Source: Glandiceps talaboti (Eukaryota > Hemichordata > Enteropneusta > Spengelidae). From it: a stretch of DNA of 64,000 nucleotides. The number at the start of each line of letters is the position of its first letter. The first letter of the stretch is position 1. The notes below the pieces were generated by a model that saw only the letters and a list, made by a program, of their open reading frames with translations, did no database searches and was not told the DNA's origin. Both the position numbers and the translations under genes were made by a program. The DNA is taken from assembly GCF_964340395.1 (NCBI RefSeq), contig NC_135562.1, forward strand, positions 18,053,485 through 18,117,484, in the 5' to 3' direction. This document shows positions 25,207-38,425 of the stretch, in pieces.

Positions 25207-26914
25207 TATGAAACTGCCATCAAAACAAGTAGACTTTATCGACTCAAAAACAACCCTAAGCAAATACAGTGCTGATATATACAAAGTTTATTATTTTGAG
25301 CTTTGTGACATTTCAGTTATAATGCTGAATTTCTTCATCGTAATTTTTGAAATTACAATGTTGTTGCAAGACAGAACATGTTTCAATCCAGACACTAAGA
25401 AAATGGGGGGTACTGTATACTACTGTACTTCTTGTACGTTACTATACAAAAAAAACTGTAATTTTAGAATATTTGAAAGGAAAACTACTTATCAATGGGT
25501 GAAAAAGATAACGAAATTAAAATAATGTTCAAGTTTTAATTTTTTGTTTATTTCACCATTCCACCATTATGTGATGACAGGCTATTCTTTTATTTTCTTC
25601 TGAGTCTATCTCAATTATGCATATTTATTGTAACATCTAGTATTGACAGGTTTGGAGACGATTTTCTGTGTTTTTACAAAAATGTGCACTGTAAACTTTT
25701 TCTCAAGTGAATTGAATTGAATTGAATTATTAATCATGATGCAAGATCATATGTAACTTGATTCAAATTATAAATTAAATTTTTTGCCACTATATTTTAT
25801 TTTTATTAGGTTTTCACATTTTTTTTCATATGACCTCAACACATGACTCGCCTTGAGCTTGTTTAATACCACTGTTAAGAAAACAATTGGTCATAAAATG
25901 ATTCTAATTTTAGCGTTTATAAGTGCTAGTGGTACTAAAAGTTAACTGATGTTTACTATTAAGTGAAATTTATATCCTATTTGCAGATTTACTTGTTTAC
26001 TTAGTTGTTCAAGTTTGATAAATTTTTATGGTCGTTTTTTTCTTTTTCGATTTCCCAAGCACTGGTGACGCCAACTTGAGGGAGCTTTCTAAAGTGATGC
26101 AAGTCTTGTCCTCGTGTGGAAAGTGGCAAACTTTAATCATGAAAGTCATCTCTCCTGTCAAATCATGCACTGAAATCGGTTTCAAACAGTTTAGGTGTAC
26201 TATGGGTTAAAAACACCTCTGGAAGGTGGGTGGGTGGGGGAAGGGTGTGTGTGTGTGGGGGGGGGGGGGGGGTTTGAACACCATCATAAAAGCATGATTC
26301 AAATCCATTGCTCAGTTTTCTCGTAGAGACAGAAATCAGTTTCTACCTTGAATTGGTTTTGAATCAGTTCAGGTGGGAAAATGGCTGCAGAACATAGCAA
26401 ACCAAAGGCAATCAAGGGGAAGAGTGAATACAAGAACTTGAAAAAATGGGTAGTTTGTTCAAATAATACACATGGAACCAAGATGGTCATGATAGGGAGG
26501 AGATATGCAGAAAAGATTTTATGAAAAAATAAGAGATAAATCATTAATTACAGAAATAAATGATACAGAACTTTTTTTTCACATTTAATATGACTTAAAA
26601 TATCAATTTATGAAAATAAGATATACTTTTTATTATCCATAAAAAACAGGAAATTCATCTTTAGCAGCTTGCAAAAACATCAAACAGGCAAGATAAGTCG
26701 ACATCACCACAAAACTATAAAAAGCTGTAGGTCTAGGAAGATTAAAATGAATGACTCATGCTACATAAAAATGACTTAAAAATCGAATAACATTAAAAGC
26801 TGGGGATTCTTTGAGAAATCCTAGTATAAAGGTTTTACAGCTGATGGATAATTTCTTATTACAGTCTTTCAAGCCCTGGGCATTAATATACAGTGACCAG
26901 ATGGTTATAAGTAT

Positions 26915-27247
26915 TGGAATTGTTCATGTAGTGAATTGTTCATGTGGTAAATTGTTCATGTGAATTGTTCATGTGAATTGTTCATGTGGTGAATTGTTTA
27001 TGTGAATTGTTCATGTGGTGAATTGTTTATGTTGTGAATTGCTCATGTAGTGAATTGTTCATGTGGTGAATTGTTCATGTGGTGAATTGTTCATGTAGTG
27101 AATCGTTCATCTTAATTGTTCATGTGGTGAATTGTTTATGTTGTGAATTGTTCATGTGGTGAATTGTTCATATGGTGAATTGTTCATGTGGTGAATTGTT
27201 TATGTGGTGAATTGTTCATGTTGTGAATTGTTCATGTAGTGAATTGT
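26915..27247. repeat. 16-bp minisatellite (AATTGTTCATGTGGTG)
   Basis: About twenty units of GAATTGTTCATGTGGT with shortened units lacking GGTG and variants TTTATG and GTAGTG. Confidence 0.85.
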
Positions 27248-27989
27248 AGTAGAAACATTTTGCAAACAAGATGTTTGCGTCTTTGCTTGTTGTACATGTA
27301 TAACATTTTTGATAAATTTCTTTCTATGTCGAGATCAACAGATAGGAAATGGTATACTTTAAATTGATTAATACTATTGATAAGCATTTTATGCATTCTC
27401 ACAAGTCAGAACACATTTTTTCTGCTGACACAGCATAAAGTGATGGATGTCTTGAACTGTGTTTTACAATCATGTCAAATTGTATAAAAAATAAATTTTG
27501 TTCACAATATATGCTGGGGTTGTTTACAAAAAGCAAAGGTTACATACCCGTTACTTACATACAAGTTTTACCATATTTTGACGTTTTAATGACAAAAATG
27601 GACGAATATGAGTTATGAATTTAGCCCTTAACCATCCTCATCATGATAATGATATCACTGATTGAAGTTGTCAGGCATATAATACACTTCTTATCGACTG
27701 GACAGAGCTATAATTGTATTGGAAAGACAGCTTTCATGGACTTTCCAAAAGCCCCATGATTTGTACCACTGGAATTAATATATTTATGTACTAAAGGCAG
27801 AAATATGTTTTAATGGCCTTGACCTTTAAAGCGGTCCTAGCAGCAACTGGAAGGTGTTTTTGAAAACATAATGTTAAATAAACTAACTCACTCGTAATAT
27901 TGTACACCCTGTATTACATCACCTGTGGGTAAACATATTTTTTGTAGCTCAGTATACACTATGAAATCATATGAAATTGATTTTTGGGT

Positions 27990-28400
27990 CCATATCCAAA
28001 AATCAGTGCTGTCAATGGTGATCACGAGTTTAACTTATTTCAATACTACCGATGAATAATATCGACTACTGATTAACATATACAATATCTAATTATTGGT
28101 ATTTTAACAATTTACAGTGAATATATATTGTGGTTGTCTGATAAAATAAAGATACTCCAGATTTTACATTGTTAACATAGTGACAGATTCAAAAATAAGT
28201 TGTTGTTCATTGTTGTTATACCACCTACAGATAACATTGACCACTAACCAACAGATGCAATGTCTTTTTATATTAAGTAATTGACCAATTTTTAGTGAAA
28301 ATACCTGATAGTATGGTTACTTGATGAAAAAATGTCCCAGTAACAGCTAGTGTGGATTTAAAGTTATAGTCCTTTGCACTATTTTCACAATCTGTAACGT
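27990..28400 (+). repeat. Diverged dispersed repeat, two tandem units; third copy near 8190-8350
   Basis: CAATATCTAATTATTGGTAT, a TGAATATATATTGTGG segment and a TCTGATAAAATAAAGATACT segment are repeated loosely about 180 bp on, and match CAATGTCTAATTACTGGTAT at 8212 with its following sequence. Confidence 0.4.
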
Positions 28401-30049
28401 CAGTTTTATAATGTTATTGCAATAATATTTACGTGTTCAATCAACTAAAATTGTAGTACTTCTGTTACTTCCTACACATTTGTCCTTGGTACAACTTTTG
28501 TGGCTTTAATAATAACATCATACCCTTGTCCAGAGTAGATTGTACCACATACATGCAAGAATCACTAGGGAAGAACTCAAGAGTGTATGAAGTAAACACG
28601 TCAGATGTAGTACATGTACGTGACAATATGACGATGGCGTCTTGGCTCTAGGAGTGTGGAAACCAAGCAGCAAAGTAGTGGACAGGATAGTAAATTCATA
28701 CAAACAGGTCAACAATTATTGGCCATAATTTAAAAGTGAGGACCCTGTAAGCTCACTAAGGTCTTGCACAATTGAACTATTTAGTAGCCATCCATATAAA
28801 TACTAATGAACACTTGACAAACTACATTTATGGTTTTGTGAACAATAGGTTGACAAATGTATGTACTTTTGGAATATGTTCAACTTTACACCTGGCATAC
28901 AATTGTGTATTGGATACAAATGTAGGTAGAGATGTACATTGTAAGGTTGTTGAACATCATGTCTGTTTTGCACAGAGCAGGGCTGTTTCACTCAAGACTG
29001 GGTGTGTGTGTGTTGTGTATACATATATGTACGTATGTGTATGTTATGTATGTACATTTGTACATGTGGTGCGCATTATATGTGCACATGTATGTGTGTG
29101 CATTGCTCTTTATTTACACTTCAAGTTTTGTAGCTGTAATGGTGCTTGTCACAAAATATTTCAGAAATTTTACAGTTAGAATTAGCAAGATTACTATAAC
29201 CACATGTAGTTCAAGCTGATTCCTTATTTCACTTTGCCAAACACTGCCAAACAATCTAGAACCCCTAAAAGTCGGTCAGAAAAATGGGGAAGTGCAATGA
29301 GAGCAAAAGGCTGGAGGGATTACAATTGTCAAACACTGTGTACCACCACACTTGTATAACAAACATATTCACACCTTCAAAATCTGTTTGCGATAAGTCA
29401 AAAAGAATTATTATAAGTTGAGGAATGCCCAGGTGTATTTGGAATAGCAAACTTAAGGGATTTGTTGCTAAGTACCAAGTCTGCTTTTAATATATATGTT
29501 GTGTCGGGTGTCGGCAACAGGCCAATATAGAAAAACAAAAGAAGCGTACTTGTTTTACATACATTTAGCTTTTGACTCTGAGAATTATAAAATAATTTTG
29601 GTGCAATTTGGTATTTAGAGGGAACTGGAGTAAAGGTTTGAACATATCTGTTGTTGTAGGTGCCAGCAACAACCCAAACGTAGTAATACAGAAGAAAACA
29701 TAATCTTTTGTATATAAACATCATTTGACACTGAAAATAATAAAATGATTTTTGATGTACATGACTACTATCTTAGAAGTACGGTAGGAGGGGAAGAATT
29801 AACTAGAGTAAAGTTTACAGTTTTAAAGTCCTACAGATGAGAGAGCAAATTACAACATCCCAAAAAATGAACCCAGTAAATGTACCTTTTTTAGTATTCA
29901 GTATTTTAGCTTATGTCAGTTAGTAGGTAACATTTATCTGAGTTCTCTTTTTCCAAAACAAAAATACAGTTCAACATACAAAACTATACCAGTTTTACCC
30001 TATTTCCCTTTGCTGTTAAGGTAAAATATGCCTCGGGGACAAACTTATC

Positions 30050-30310
30050 CTGAGAATCCATTCTCTCCAAACATTGCAATGAGAAAGCTTGTTCCTGGTC
30101 CTTTCGATGAAATAAAAGAAATGTGGAGTACACCATCTTGCTTTCAAGGAAATCATCAATTTTGTATATCCCATGCAGTTCACACTATTCGGTGGCCATA
30201 TTGGATTCTAAAATTACTATATTTTGATATCATGTTGACATCATTTCAAAAATTTAGACCGTCACCCCATACGTTGGAGATTTCTAAAACACAGTAACCA
30301 CAAAAGTTTA
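30050..30310 (+). repeat. Dispersed repeat with GGTGGCCATATTGGATTC, copy 2
   Basis: TTCGGTGGCCATATTGGATT, CTAAAATTAC, GACCGTCACCCC and ACAGTAACCACAAAAG are in the same order as in copy 1. The 89-codon open frame over this stretch is repeat-derived. Confidence 0.4.
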
Positions 30311-30587
30311 AAGAGAGTTTATTGCGAGGCTCATCTACATTAATGTCGTTCTTCAACCTTTGCAAAATTATTGTAATGGCTGAGAGCACTGTGACACAGT
30401 GGTTCAACGAATTATGCATCAAGAATTGTGAAATTTTGCTGAATTTCAAACCTAAAAGTGCATTTTATTACACAACCCTGTCATCAACTGAAAAGGAAAG
30501 TTTACCCATTACTACCTACAAAACAAAACTTTAAATTTATCTTCAGCAAAAAATATGATAATCATATTGAATATATATATGATGTGC

Positions 30588-31020
30588 AAGATGTGTCTCA
30601 TCTGATACATCCGAGTTCCTAGGCGCACACTTCGTTCATCGGAAGGATTACTTTTATCAAGACACGACACCAACACAACAACCAAAAACTATGGTTTCCG
30701 TGCATTTTCCATCGCAGCACCGATCCTATGAAATGAAGTTACCTTTTAAAATCACTCCTAATTGTTCTATTGAATCTTTTAAACGCACCCTGAAAACCCA
30801 TCTTTTTAAAGTTCATTATGGAGTGTAAGATTTTAATTTTTCTCTCTCCGCTTTGTATATGGCATTTTTAACATTTTAGTACTTTATCGTATGGCATTTT
30901 TTTAGTATTTTATTAGTAACTACCTTTTATATGCAATCCTTTTTGTTGTGTAAAGAGCACTGAGACATAGTGTAGTGTGCCTTTAAGAAATTAAATAATA
31001 ATAATAATAATATATATATA
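30588..31020 (+). pseudogene. 5'-truncated, decayed L2/CR1-type LINE end
   Basis: Translation gives TLRSSEGLLLSRHDTN, then YGFRAFSIAAPIL, a stop where Trp is expected, a frame shift, then KITPNCSIESFKRTLKTHLF and KVHYGV before TAA at 30826-30828. This is the conserved tail of the reverse-transcriptase polyprotein of L2/CR1-group retrotransposons (LRSS, YG-RAFS-AAP-LWN, FK--LKTHLF). A short 3' UTR follows and ends in (AAT)n at about 30994, the usual simple-repeat tail. With a stop, a frameshift and 5' truncation it is a dead copy. Confidence 0.75.
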
Positions 31021-31108
31021 TGAGTGAAAAAAGAAGGTGACTTGGTTACTCGTTACATTGAATTCTCCACTACAAATTTGTAACCAAGTCACCTTCTTTT
31101 TTCACTCA
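31021..31108. repeat. Perfect inverted repeat, 29-bp arms
   Basis: TGAGTGAAAAAAGAAGGTGA plus CTTGGTTAC (31021-31049) is exactly complementary to 31080-31108, with a 30-nt spacer. It directly follows the LINE (AAT)n/(AT)n tail. Perfect arms amid decayed repeats imply a recent origin or a maintained structure. Confidence 0.75.
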
Positions 31109-31930
31109 TTTATCAAACTCTACATCCATATCGAGCATTTTACACCAGAAGATCTGGAACCTACATTTGGATATATATATATATGTACATGTATATATTG
31201 TAGGATTTTGTCAAATTTAAAACCCAAACCACCATTTTATTACACAAATCTATCTTCAAGTGATACATAAAAAGAAATTTATATTTGTTTGCAATACAAA
31301 TTTTCATCTAAAATGACAATATTCTGAAGTTATGTGGTGACACACTTCTACACAGCAAAGTTACGTGTCAAGTGTCACCTCAGTAAAACATCATTAATCT
31401 TTCTAGCTATACCTCCATTTGTCCAATTTCACCACTTTTTGACAGATTTACAACTTCTGATAGTTATTATCTTTGCTCAGTGATACCAATCAAAGCAATT
31501 GCGTGGTATTAAAATGACATGAAACCGATGGTTGTCATCGAATGTAGATCTGTAATCAAGACAACTAAAGCTTTGTAAATCCCTTCATTTATTATATACA
31601 AGCCCACTATTTCTAAAAACAGACTATCATACCTCATTATGGCCAAACATTTAAGCATTTAATGATTTTATTAGTTTGCCAACCTTTGATGTTATCTGTA
31701 TGAGCACACTAGCTTTGTTTTCATGATTAGATAAAGCTGAATTTCATACATGTGAGAGATCTCAAGCTTAGTGGTTATGCATTGGACATATTCTATTGCG
31801 CATATGTTGTTGGATGCTTGCTTACAAACAAGACTTTGACACTAACATTCAAAAGTTTTGTGGGTTTTTTTAAGCACCACGACTCCAAAGGTATGCAATG
31901 TATCTTGGTTTGAGATGTTCTCTTCTACCA

Positions 31931-32109
<179 letters not shown>

Positions 32110-33109
32110 CTCATTGCTCAGTAAAGTCAATGTAAAATACAACAATCATTAAACTAACTTGTGCATGTCAGGGAGGACCTATCCATCCATGAAAAGAGTA
32201 CTGTTGTATCTTTGTAATAAGCCCAATAAAAATGTTATTAAATACAAAAAAAAGTGAGCAAAAGTCTCACATGCAAAAGTCTCACACTTTTGCTGTTACT
32301 TTATTCAAGAAAGCTCCAACCATTTCTCAGTTGATGTCAAGAAGCAATAGTGAGGGTCACCTGGCAATTATTCTGTAAAATTGTATCCATATTGTAATTA
32401 CAAAATGACCACGAAATACTGAATCAATGATGCTAGGGGAAATTAACAAACTGATGACTTCCTTGGAAACCAGATGGTGAACAACTGAATTTAAATAATT
32501 TCAAAAGCGACCAATAACAAGCTTTCAGAAGGCAAAGTTTGGTGTAATTTGTGCTACTTTGAGTTTCAAACAAATTGGTCTCAGAGGCAATATTCTTTCT
32601 GAATTACTTTAATATGTACATAGTTTGTGACCCTTTGACAAATTAGTTGAGCTGAGCAACTTTGTTTTGATGAGTTGATAAAGCAAAATAACTTGCATGT
32701 GATTACACTTAAACTCACAGTACAGGTTCTCTCATTCATCATTCAATAAAACTGTTCTCTTGAAATCTGTTCCCTCTATCAATTTGACAATTCATGACAT
32801 AATAAGGGATTTTTGGGGGTATTTATATATTGACAAAATATGTCTTCATACAAGACACAGTCCCTCTCATATACCTTTGTGACTGAATGGCGACTTGATT
32901 TACGAGAAAAAATTAGCAACAAAAATAGAACAATGTGTCTGTGATATTCGGGAAACGGCTGGTTTTGATAATGACCCTGAAGGTCAAGGTCAAGATCAAT
33001 GGTCACATGTCTGCTGACAATCTTGATTGTAGATGTACCGTATATGTAGTAACATACTGTGCTGCACTGCAATGTGATGTACTGGGTTTGACACACATAC
33101 AGTGTGTAC

Positions 33110-33612
33110 TGTACTAGGTGTGTGATGCATTGTACTTTGTTGTGTAATGTACTGTACTGTATTGTACTGTACTGTAATGTACTGTGCTGTGCTGTCCTGT
33201 ACTGTGCTGTACTGTACTGTATTGTACTGTACATGTACTGTACTGTGTTGTAATGTACTGTATTGTACTGTACTGTAATGTACTGTGCTGTGCTGTACTG
33301 TATTGTACTGTACTGTATTGTACTGTACATGTACTGTACTGTGTTGTAATGTACTGTATTGTACTGTACTGTATTGTACTGTACTGCAGTACTGTACTGT
33401 GTTGTAATGTACTGTAATGTACTGTGCTGTACTGTACTGTGCTGTCCTGTACTGTGCTGTCCTGTGTTGTACTGTAATGTACTGTGCTGTACCGTAATGT
33501 ACTGTGTTGTACGGTACTGTGCTGATTTGTACAGTACTGTACTGTGTTGTAATGCATATGTATAGAGCACTGCACTATGTTGTGTTATACTGTAATTGTG
33601 CTGTGCTGTACA
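33110..33612. repeat. (TACTG)n pentanucleotide array with higher-order structure
   Basis: 500 bp of TACTG with TATTG, TAATG and TGCTG variants. A block with GTACATGTACTG recurs 96 bp on (33231 and 33327), so larger units have duplicated. Five-base units leave both strands open in several frames, which explains the long Tyr/Cys- and Gln/Tyr-rich open frames. Confidence 0.9.
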
Positions 33613-33619
33613 GTAATAT

Positions 33620-34058
33620 TGATATTTCACCCAATGTCATACCACTGACATTTCACTCTATTTCATCAAATTAATATTTCATCAATGTCAACAAATTATC
33701 ATTTCTCCCAAGGTCACAAAATTGATATTTTATCCAATGTTATAAAATTGACATTTCATCGATTATCCCGTGTCATACTAATATTTCACACAATGCCATA
33801 AATCTAATATTTCAGCTATATGTCATAAAATTGATATTTCATCCAATGTCATCAAACTGATATTTCATCCAATGTCATCAAACTGATATTTCACTAATGG
33901 CATAAAATTGATATTCCATCCAATGTCATAAAACTGATATTTCACTAATGTCATAAAATTGATATTTCACCCAATGTCATCAAATTGATATTTCACCCAA
34001 TGTGATCAAACTGATATTTCATCCGATGTCATAATATTGATATTTTATTCAATGTCAA
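33620..34058. repeat. 25-27-bp minisatellite (TTTCATCCAATGTCATAAAATTGATA)
   Basis: About sixteen units of ATATTTCATCCAATGTCATA with AAATTGAT/AAACTGAT follow the pentanucleotide array directly. Confidence 0.85.
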
Positions 34059-35916
34059 CCAGTTCTAGGAATGTAAACAGAAATGGATAAAAGCTGCACT
34101 AATGATTTCCTGCACTTGAGAGGTTTCCCTGACAAGAAATTATTCAACTTCCGTCAGTTGATTTGAGAAGTAGATCTGGAGATCAATAATTGACACAGTC
34201 ACATTAACAGGTGTATCCTTACACGACGACATTCTAGTGAATTCTAGTTCATATATCAAGGAGTATTTTATCAGGGATGTTGTATTCTTACAAAATAAAT
34301 AATCTCAACATTTGCAAAAAATGTGGAAGTAATGAATTCATACAAAATACCATCTGCAAAAATGTTGAAAATAATGTACTCTTTTCACTAAAATTTGAAT
34401 TTTCAACAATTTTTCTCTGCAGAGTCTCTTGGTTTAAAAAGCTGTTTATTTTATAGTATCGATTTGAACTTTTGTTCCAAACACAAACTTGAAAATTGTA
34501 CCTGAAATTTTCCACTGAATTGATTTATATTTATACCGGTACATATGGTTATCTCTTCAATCCGAAAAAATTGGTATAAGCACTTGTTGTTGTTGTTGTT
34601 GTTGTTTTTGCCAAAGTACATTGTACAACCAGGACAAATGTGCATTTTTGGACAAAATTATGGTTGCAGACATGACAGTCTCAGTTTGAAAAAGCAGTTT
34701 ATTTCATATTTATACAAATCAATCACTTTTCTGTTCTAAAGAATTGGTATATTTTATAAGCACTCGTTTTATGTTTTTGATTAAAAGACACTTTCTGACC
34801 AAGATATGCAAATTTTATGACAAAATTTTGACTGCAGACAACCTGAGAGTGTCGGTTTGAAAACTGTACGATTATCCACACAAATGTGTATTTTACCACA
34901 AAATGTTGTCTGCAGATGACAAGAAAGTCTGGGTTTGTATGTCTTTCCAAATCACCATGTCTTTGACAGTTTAAACATTGTTGATAATCAATTTTCTTAA
35001 TATTTGTGCGCCTCCCCCCCCCCCCCCCACCACCACACCCCACCCTCCCACCTACAAAAAATAGCACACATGAACCAAAGTACAAAGGTGAATTTAGGAC
35101 AAACTTTGTCAGCAAACAACATTATAACATTACATTCTCCTCAAAAAATGTTGATAGTGTTGACGTTTTGTGGATCTTTTGCTAAAATATCCAAATTTTT
35201 CACACATTGAACATTTACAATATGAAATTAGGACAAATATTTGATTGTAAACAACAAGCTTGAAAATGACTACATATCAAGCCATTACCTGCAAATCGCC
35301 ACCAATAACTATTGTGAAAGGTTCCATTGTTTTGTCTGTCTTGTATTCTCATTTAGAAATTGTAATTTTTTTTTCTAAGTAGCATTTTAAAACCAGATGA
35401 ATAAATTTGCTTCTAGGGCTTATGTGACATTCTGCTGTTTCTAGGACCATGAAGGACACACTGCATTAGGGTGAAACGGGAGGCTGTGTTATCAAAGAAA
35501 CGTGTTAATTTCTGGATTTTAAAGGTGCAACTATTGTTTATAAATCAGATGGCTTACTGATCGCCATAGCAACTATCAGGTCAGGTCAAAGGTCAAGGAT
35601 TTGACAACGTCAATGTGGATTACTATGTCAAGGTAAATGGTTTGGTAACTAATGTTTTTTTGGAAGTAATGAAGTAACTAACAAGAATTGACAACAATAT
35701 TACAATATTAACAACATCATTGCAATACACAGTTCAAACAAAACAAACTTGAACATAAATGGTAAAGCACGTACCATGCATGGCTCTTTTTAGTTGTCAA
35801 AGAATCTGTACATGTACAGAACAGTACTACTTTTTTAGTACATTAGAATTACCTGAAAGTTACCATACTGTTACACCTCCATGGTCACTGTACCAGTGTA
35901 CTAGATACGTTTTATA

Positions 35917-36225
35917 TTCTGTACTGTCCTGTACTGCACTCCTGCTGCACTGTACTGTACTGTACTGTACTGTACGACACTCCTGCTGCACTGTACTGTA
36001 CTGTACTGTACTGTACTGCACTCCTGCTGCACTGTACTGTGCTGCACTGTACTGTACTGTACTACACTGTAATGTTATGTACTTCATTGTACCACACTTT
36101 ACATACCATAATACCACACTGTACTGTCATATACCCCATTGCACATTGCTTTACCATACAAACTGCACTATTCTGTACTTACTACTACACTAGTACTTTT
36201 TACCATACTGTACTGTACTGTAATA
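35917..36225. repeat. Second (TACTG)n array
   Basis: TACTG blocks are separated by CACTCCTGCTGCACTG units (three times), then decay into TACCATACTG variants. Same base motif as 33110-33612. Confidence 0.85.
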
Positions 36226-36839
36226 TAAGTGCATAAGCTAATTTATAAATTAGCTTTCCTGTACTATATGTAGTGCCTTGTATATAGCATTGTTACTGAA
36301 TTGAAATTGAAATGTACTCTATTTGAATATTTTACAGAGCTGCATGCGTCCATACATATATTTGAAAAATCAAGTTTTACGATTATTGACTTTTACAGAG
36401 TTTACTACAAAATAATTGTGACAAAAAAATTTGCACTAAATATCATTTCCAACTGAACAATAGTGTTACTGTACAGTAATGACCTGCAAACAATCAAAAT
36501 GTAATTTATGTCAACTTGTTGTGGTTGAATACTGTGACCCATAAACCAAAGGTGTAGAACAAATTCAAGTGTACTTGTTGGACATTGTAAAGCTCATTCT
36601 AATGTACTTCAGGTATTGGACCACCCCTGATTACAATGTCGTTTGTATTGACTGAGTACTTGTTAAAATGCCAATAGCCATAAAACTGATTGCAAGACAA
36701 AGTCAATGATTTGACCAAGGTAAACTATTATCAACATGTATGAAATGAACTATTTTTTGTCCTTTGTCCCTGGACGGCTATCTCTTCATGTTCAGGTGAC
36801 CACAGTCATTCTTTGTAGTACTTAGTATCTTTGTATTTA

Positions 36840-36960
36840 ACTAATATGCAGTTTTTATTTTTTTTGGATTCTGTTTTGTGCTTTTATCTGGGTGAACTGT
36901 TATCATTTTTATTTCTCCCAGTCACCAGGGTTGAATAAAGTAATTCTGATTCTAAAGTTT
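36840..36960 (+). mobile_element. Possible LINE 3' end
   Basis: CACCAGGGTTGAATAAAGTA followed by ATTCTGATTCTAAAG resembles the (ATTCTG)n tails of CR1/L2 elements. Confidence 0.3.
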
Positions 36961-37215
36961 AAAGATGTTTCTGATAATAGTGTATATAGGGTTAATAAAG
37001 ATAATTGGTGTTTAAGATTAACTACTCTTAGAGTGGCAATCAAGGCTCAGTTTAACAGAAAGACACAAATTAAAACTATACTGTTGTGACATGGTGACAA
37101 AAATTGACATTGGCATTCACTGCAGGGTGTGGCAATTCTAATGATGTCCTTGATCTTGTAGAGTACACTTTTGGGACTTCGCTATTATGACAATATGTGG
37201 ATCAACTGAGACACT

Positions 37216-37617
37216 TACAGCGAATTTCACAATACCGTGCAGCTTTTCTGTTTGATACAACCAGGCAGAAACCAATAAGAAACTGGATATGGGACACTTT
37301 AAGATAGCAAGATTGAATGAGTACAGTTTCTTGCTACATTTTGTCTAAGTGAAATGAACTACATAATGCCACCATACAGGCCGACATCAAACGAACACTG
37401 CAAAGGACATTTTTGCATACTTCAACAAGGGTTTGATTCTATGAAAAACATTGGCGCACGAATGTCTGCATGGAGTTGTAATACATTGAAATGGTTTATT
37501 TCATTAGAATAAACACAGCACGAAATGCAATCTTGCTTTTGAAATGTGGCATATGCAGTTTCGTGTTGATTTCTGCATCAAACAGAAAAGCTGCACGTTA
37601 TTGTGAAATTCACTGTA
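37216..37617. mobile_element. MITE family D, complete copy
   Basis: It starts TACAGCGAATTTCACAATAC and ends TATTGTGAAATTCACTGTA. The 402-bp interior is collinear with 17838-18232, including TTAAGATAGCAAGATTGAAT. The 72-codon open frame inside it is not a gene. Confidence 0.7.
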
Positions 37618-37849
37618 CTACCTCCACTTGGGTTATAGGGTTACCACATAAAACAACTGATTTAGTATGTGTCTATCTTACTAAACCGAGACCTCGGTTG
37701 CCAAAGTAGTATCTGTATCTAGGTTTTGTAAGTGATTTTCCGTTCAAATTTCACATTTTCAACTTAATTCACATATTAATCATAGTAGTTTTCACAAATC
37801 ACTTTACACACTAATACCCATAAATTATATATATTATCTATAATAATTC

Positions 37850-38425
37850 ATACTGTAATTACTACTCTTTGTGTTTTCGGAATATAAAATAATTTGATGT
37901 AATAAATAGACACTGCAATACAAACTAATTATGCGTAAGAATAGTTTCTGAAATATGACATAATGTTGCATTCCTGTAAATTCTGCCAAACTGTGACATC
38001 AATGCATGTAATCATAGAGTCTAACACACAAAATTATTCCACACAATTATGGATTCTAAAATATGTATAATAATTATACACCCTCGTGGATCATAAAATA
38101 TGAAATAATTACATGTAATCTTGGATCTTAAATATGAAATAATTTTACATAATTGATTCTGAGATAAAAAATAATTCTGCACAATTACGGATTCTAAGTT
38201 ATTGAATACAAAATAATTCATACAAAATAATTCTGTGCAATCACTAAGATCTTAAAATATGCAATAATTCAACGTAATCCATCCATAGATTCAAGAATGG
38301 GAAATGATTCTACACCATGTATGTAATCGTAGATTCTGAAATACAAATAATTCTTTATATAATCGTCGATCCCACAATACAAAATAATGACGCATCATCA
38401 TAGGTCCTAATAATGAAGTAATCAT
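37850..38425. repeat. Degenerate AT-rich minisatellite, about 35-45 bp
   Basis: Units with AATAATTCTACACAATTA and GGATTCTAAAATATGAA repeat with strong variation. Confidence 0.6.

Noticed and set aside
26299-26544. 81-codon minus-strand frame with two hydrophobic stretches
   Set aside because: Hydrophobicity follows from T-rich codons; no supporting signals.
32779-33630. 283-codon open frame on the minus strand
   Set aside because: It is the (TACTG)n array read in a five-base cycle plus flanking sequence; composition is almost only Tyr, Ser, Thr, Gln.
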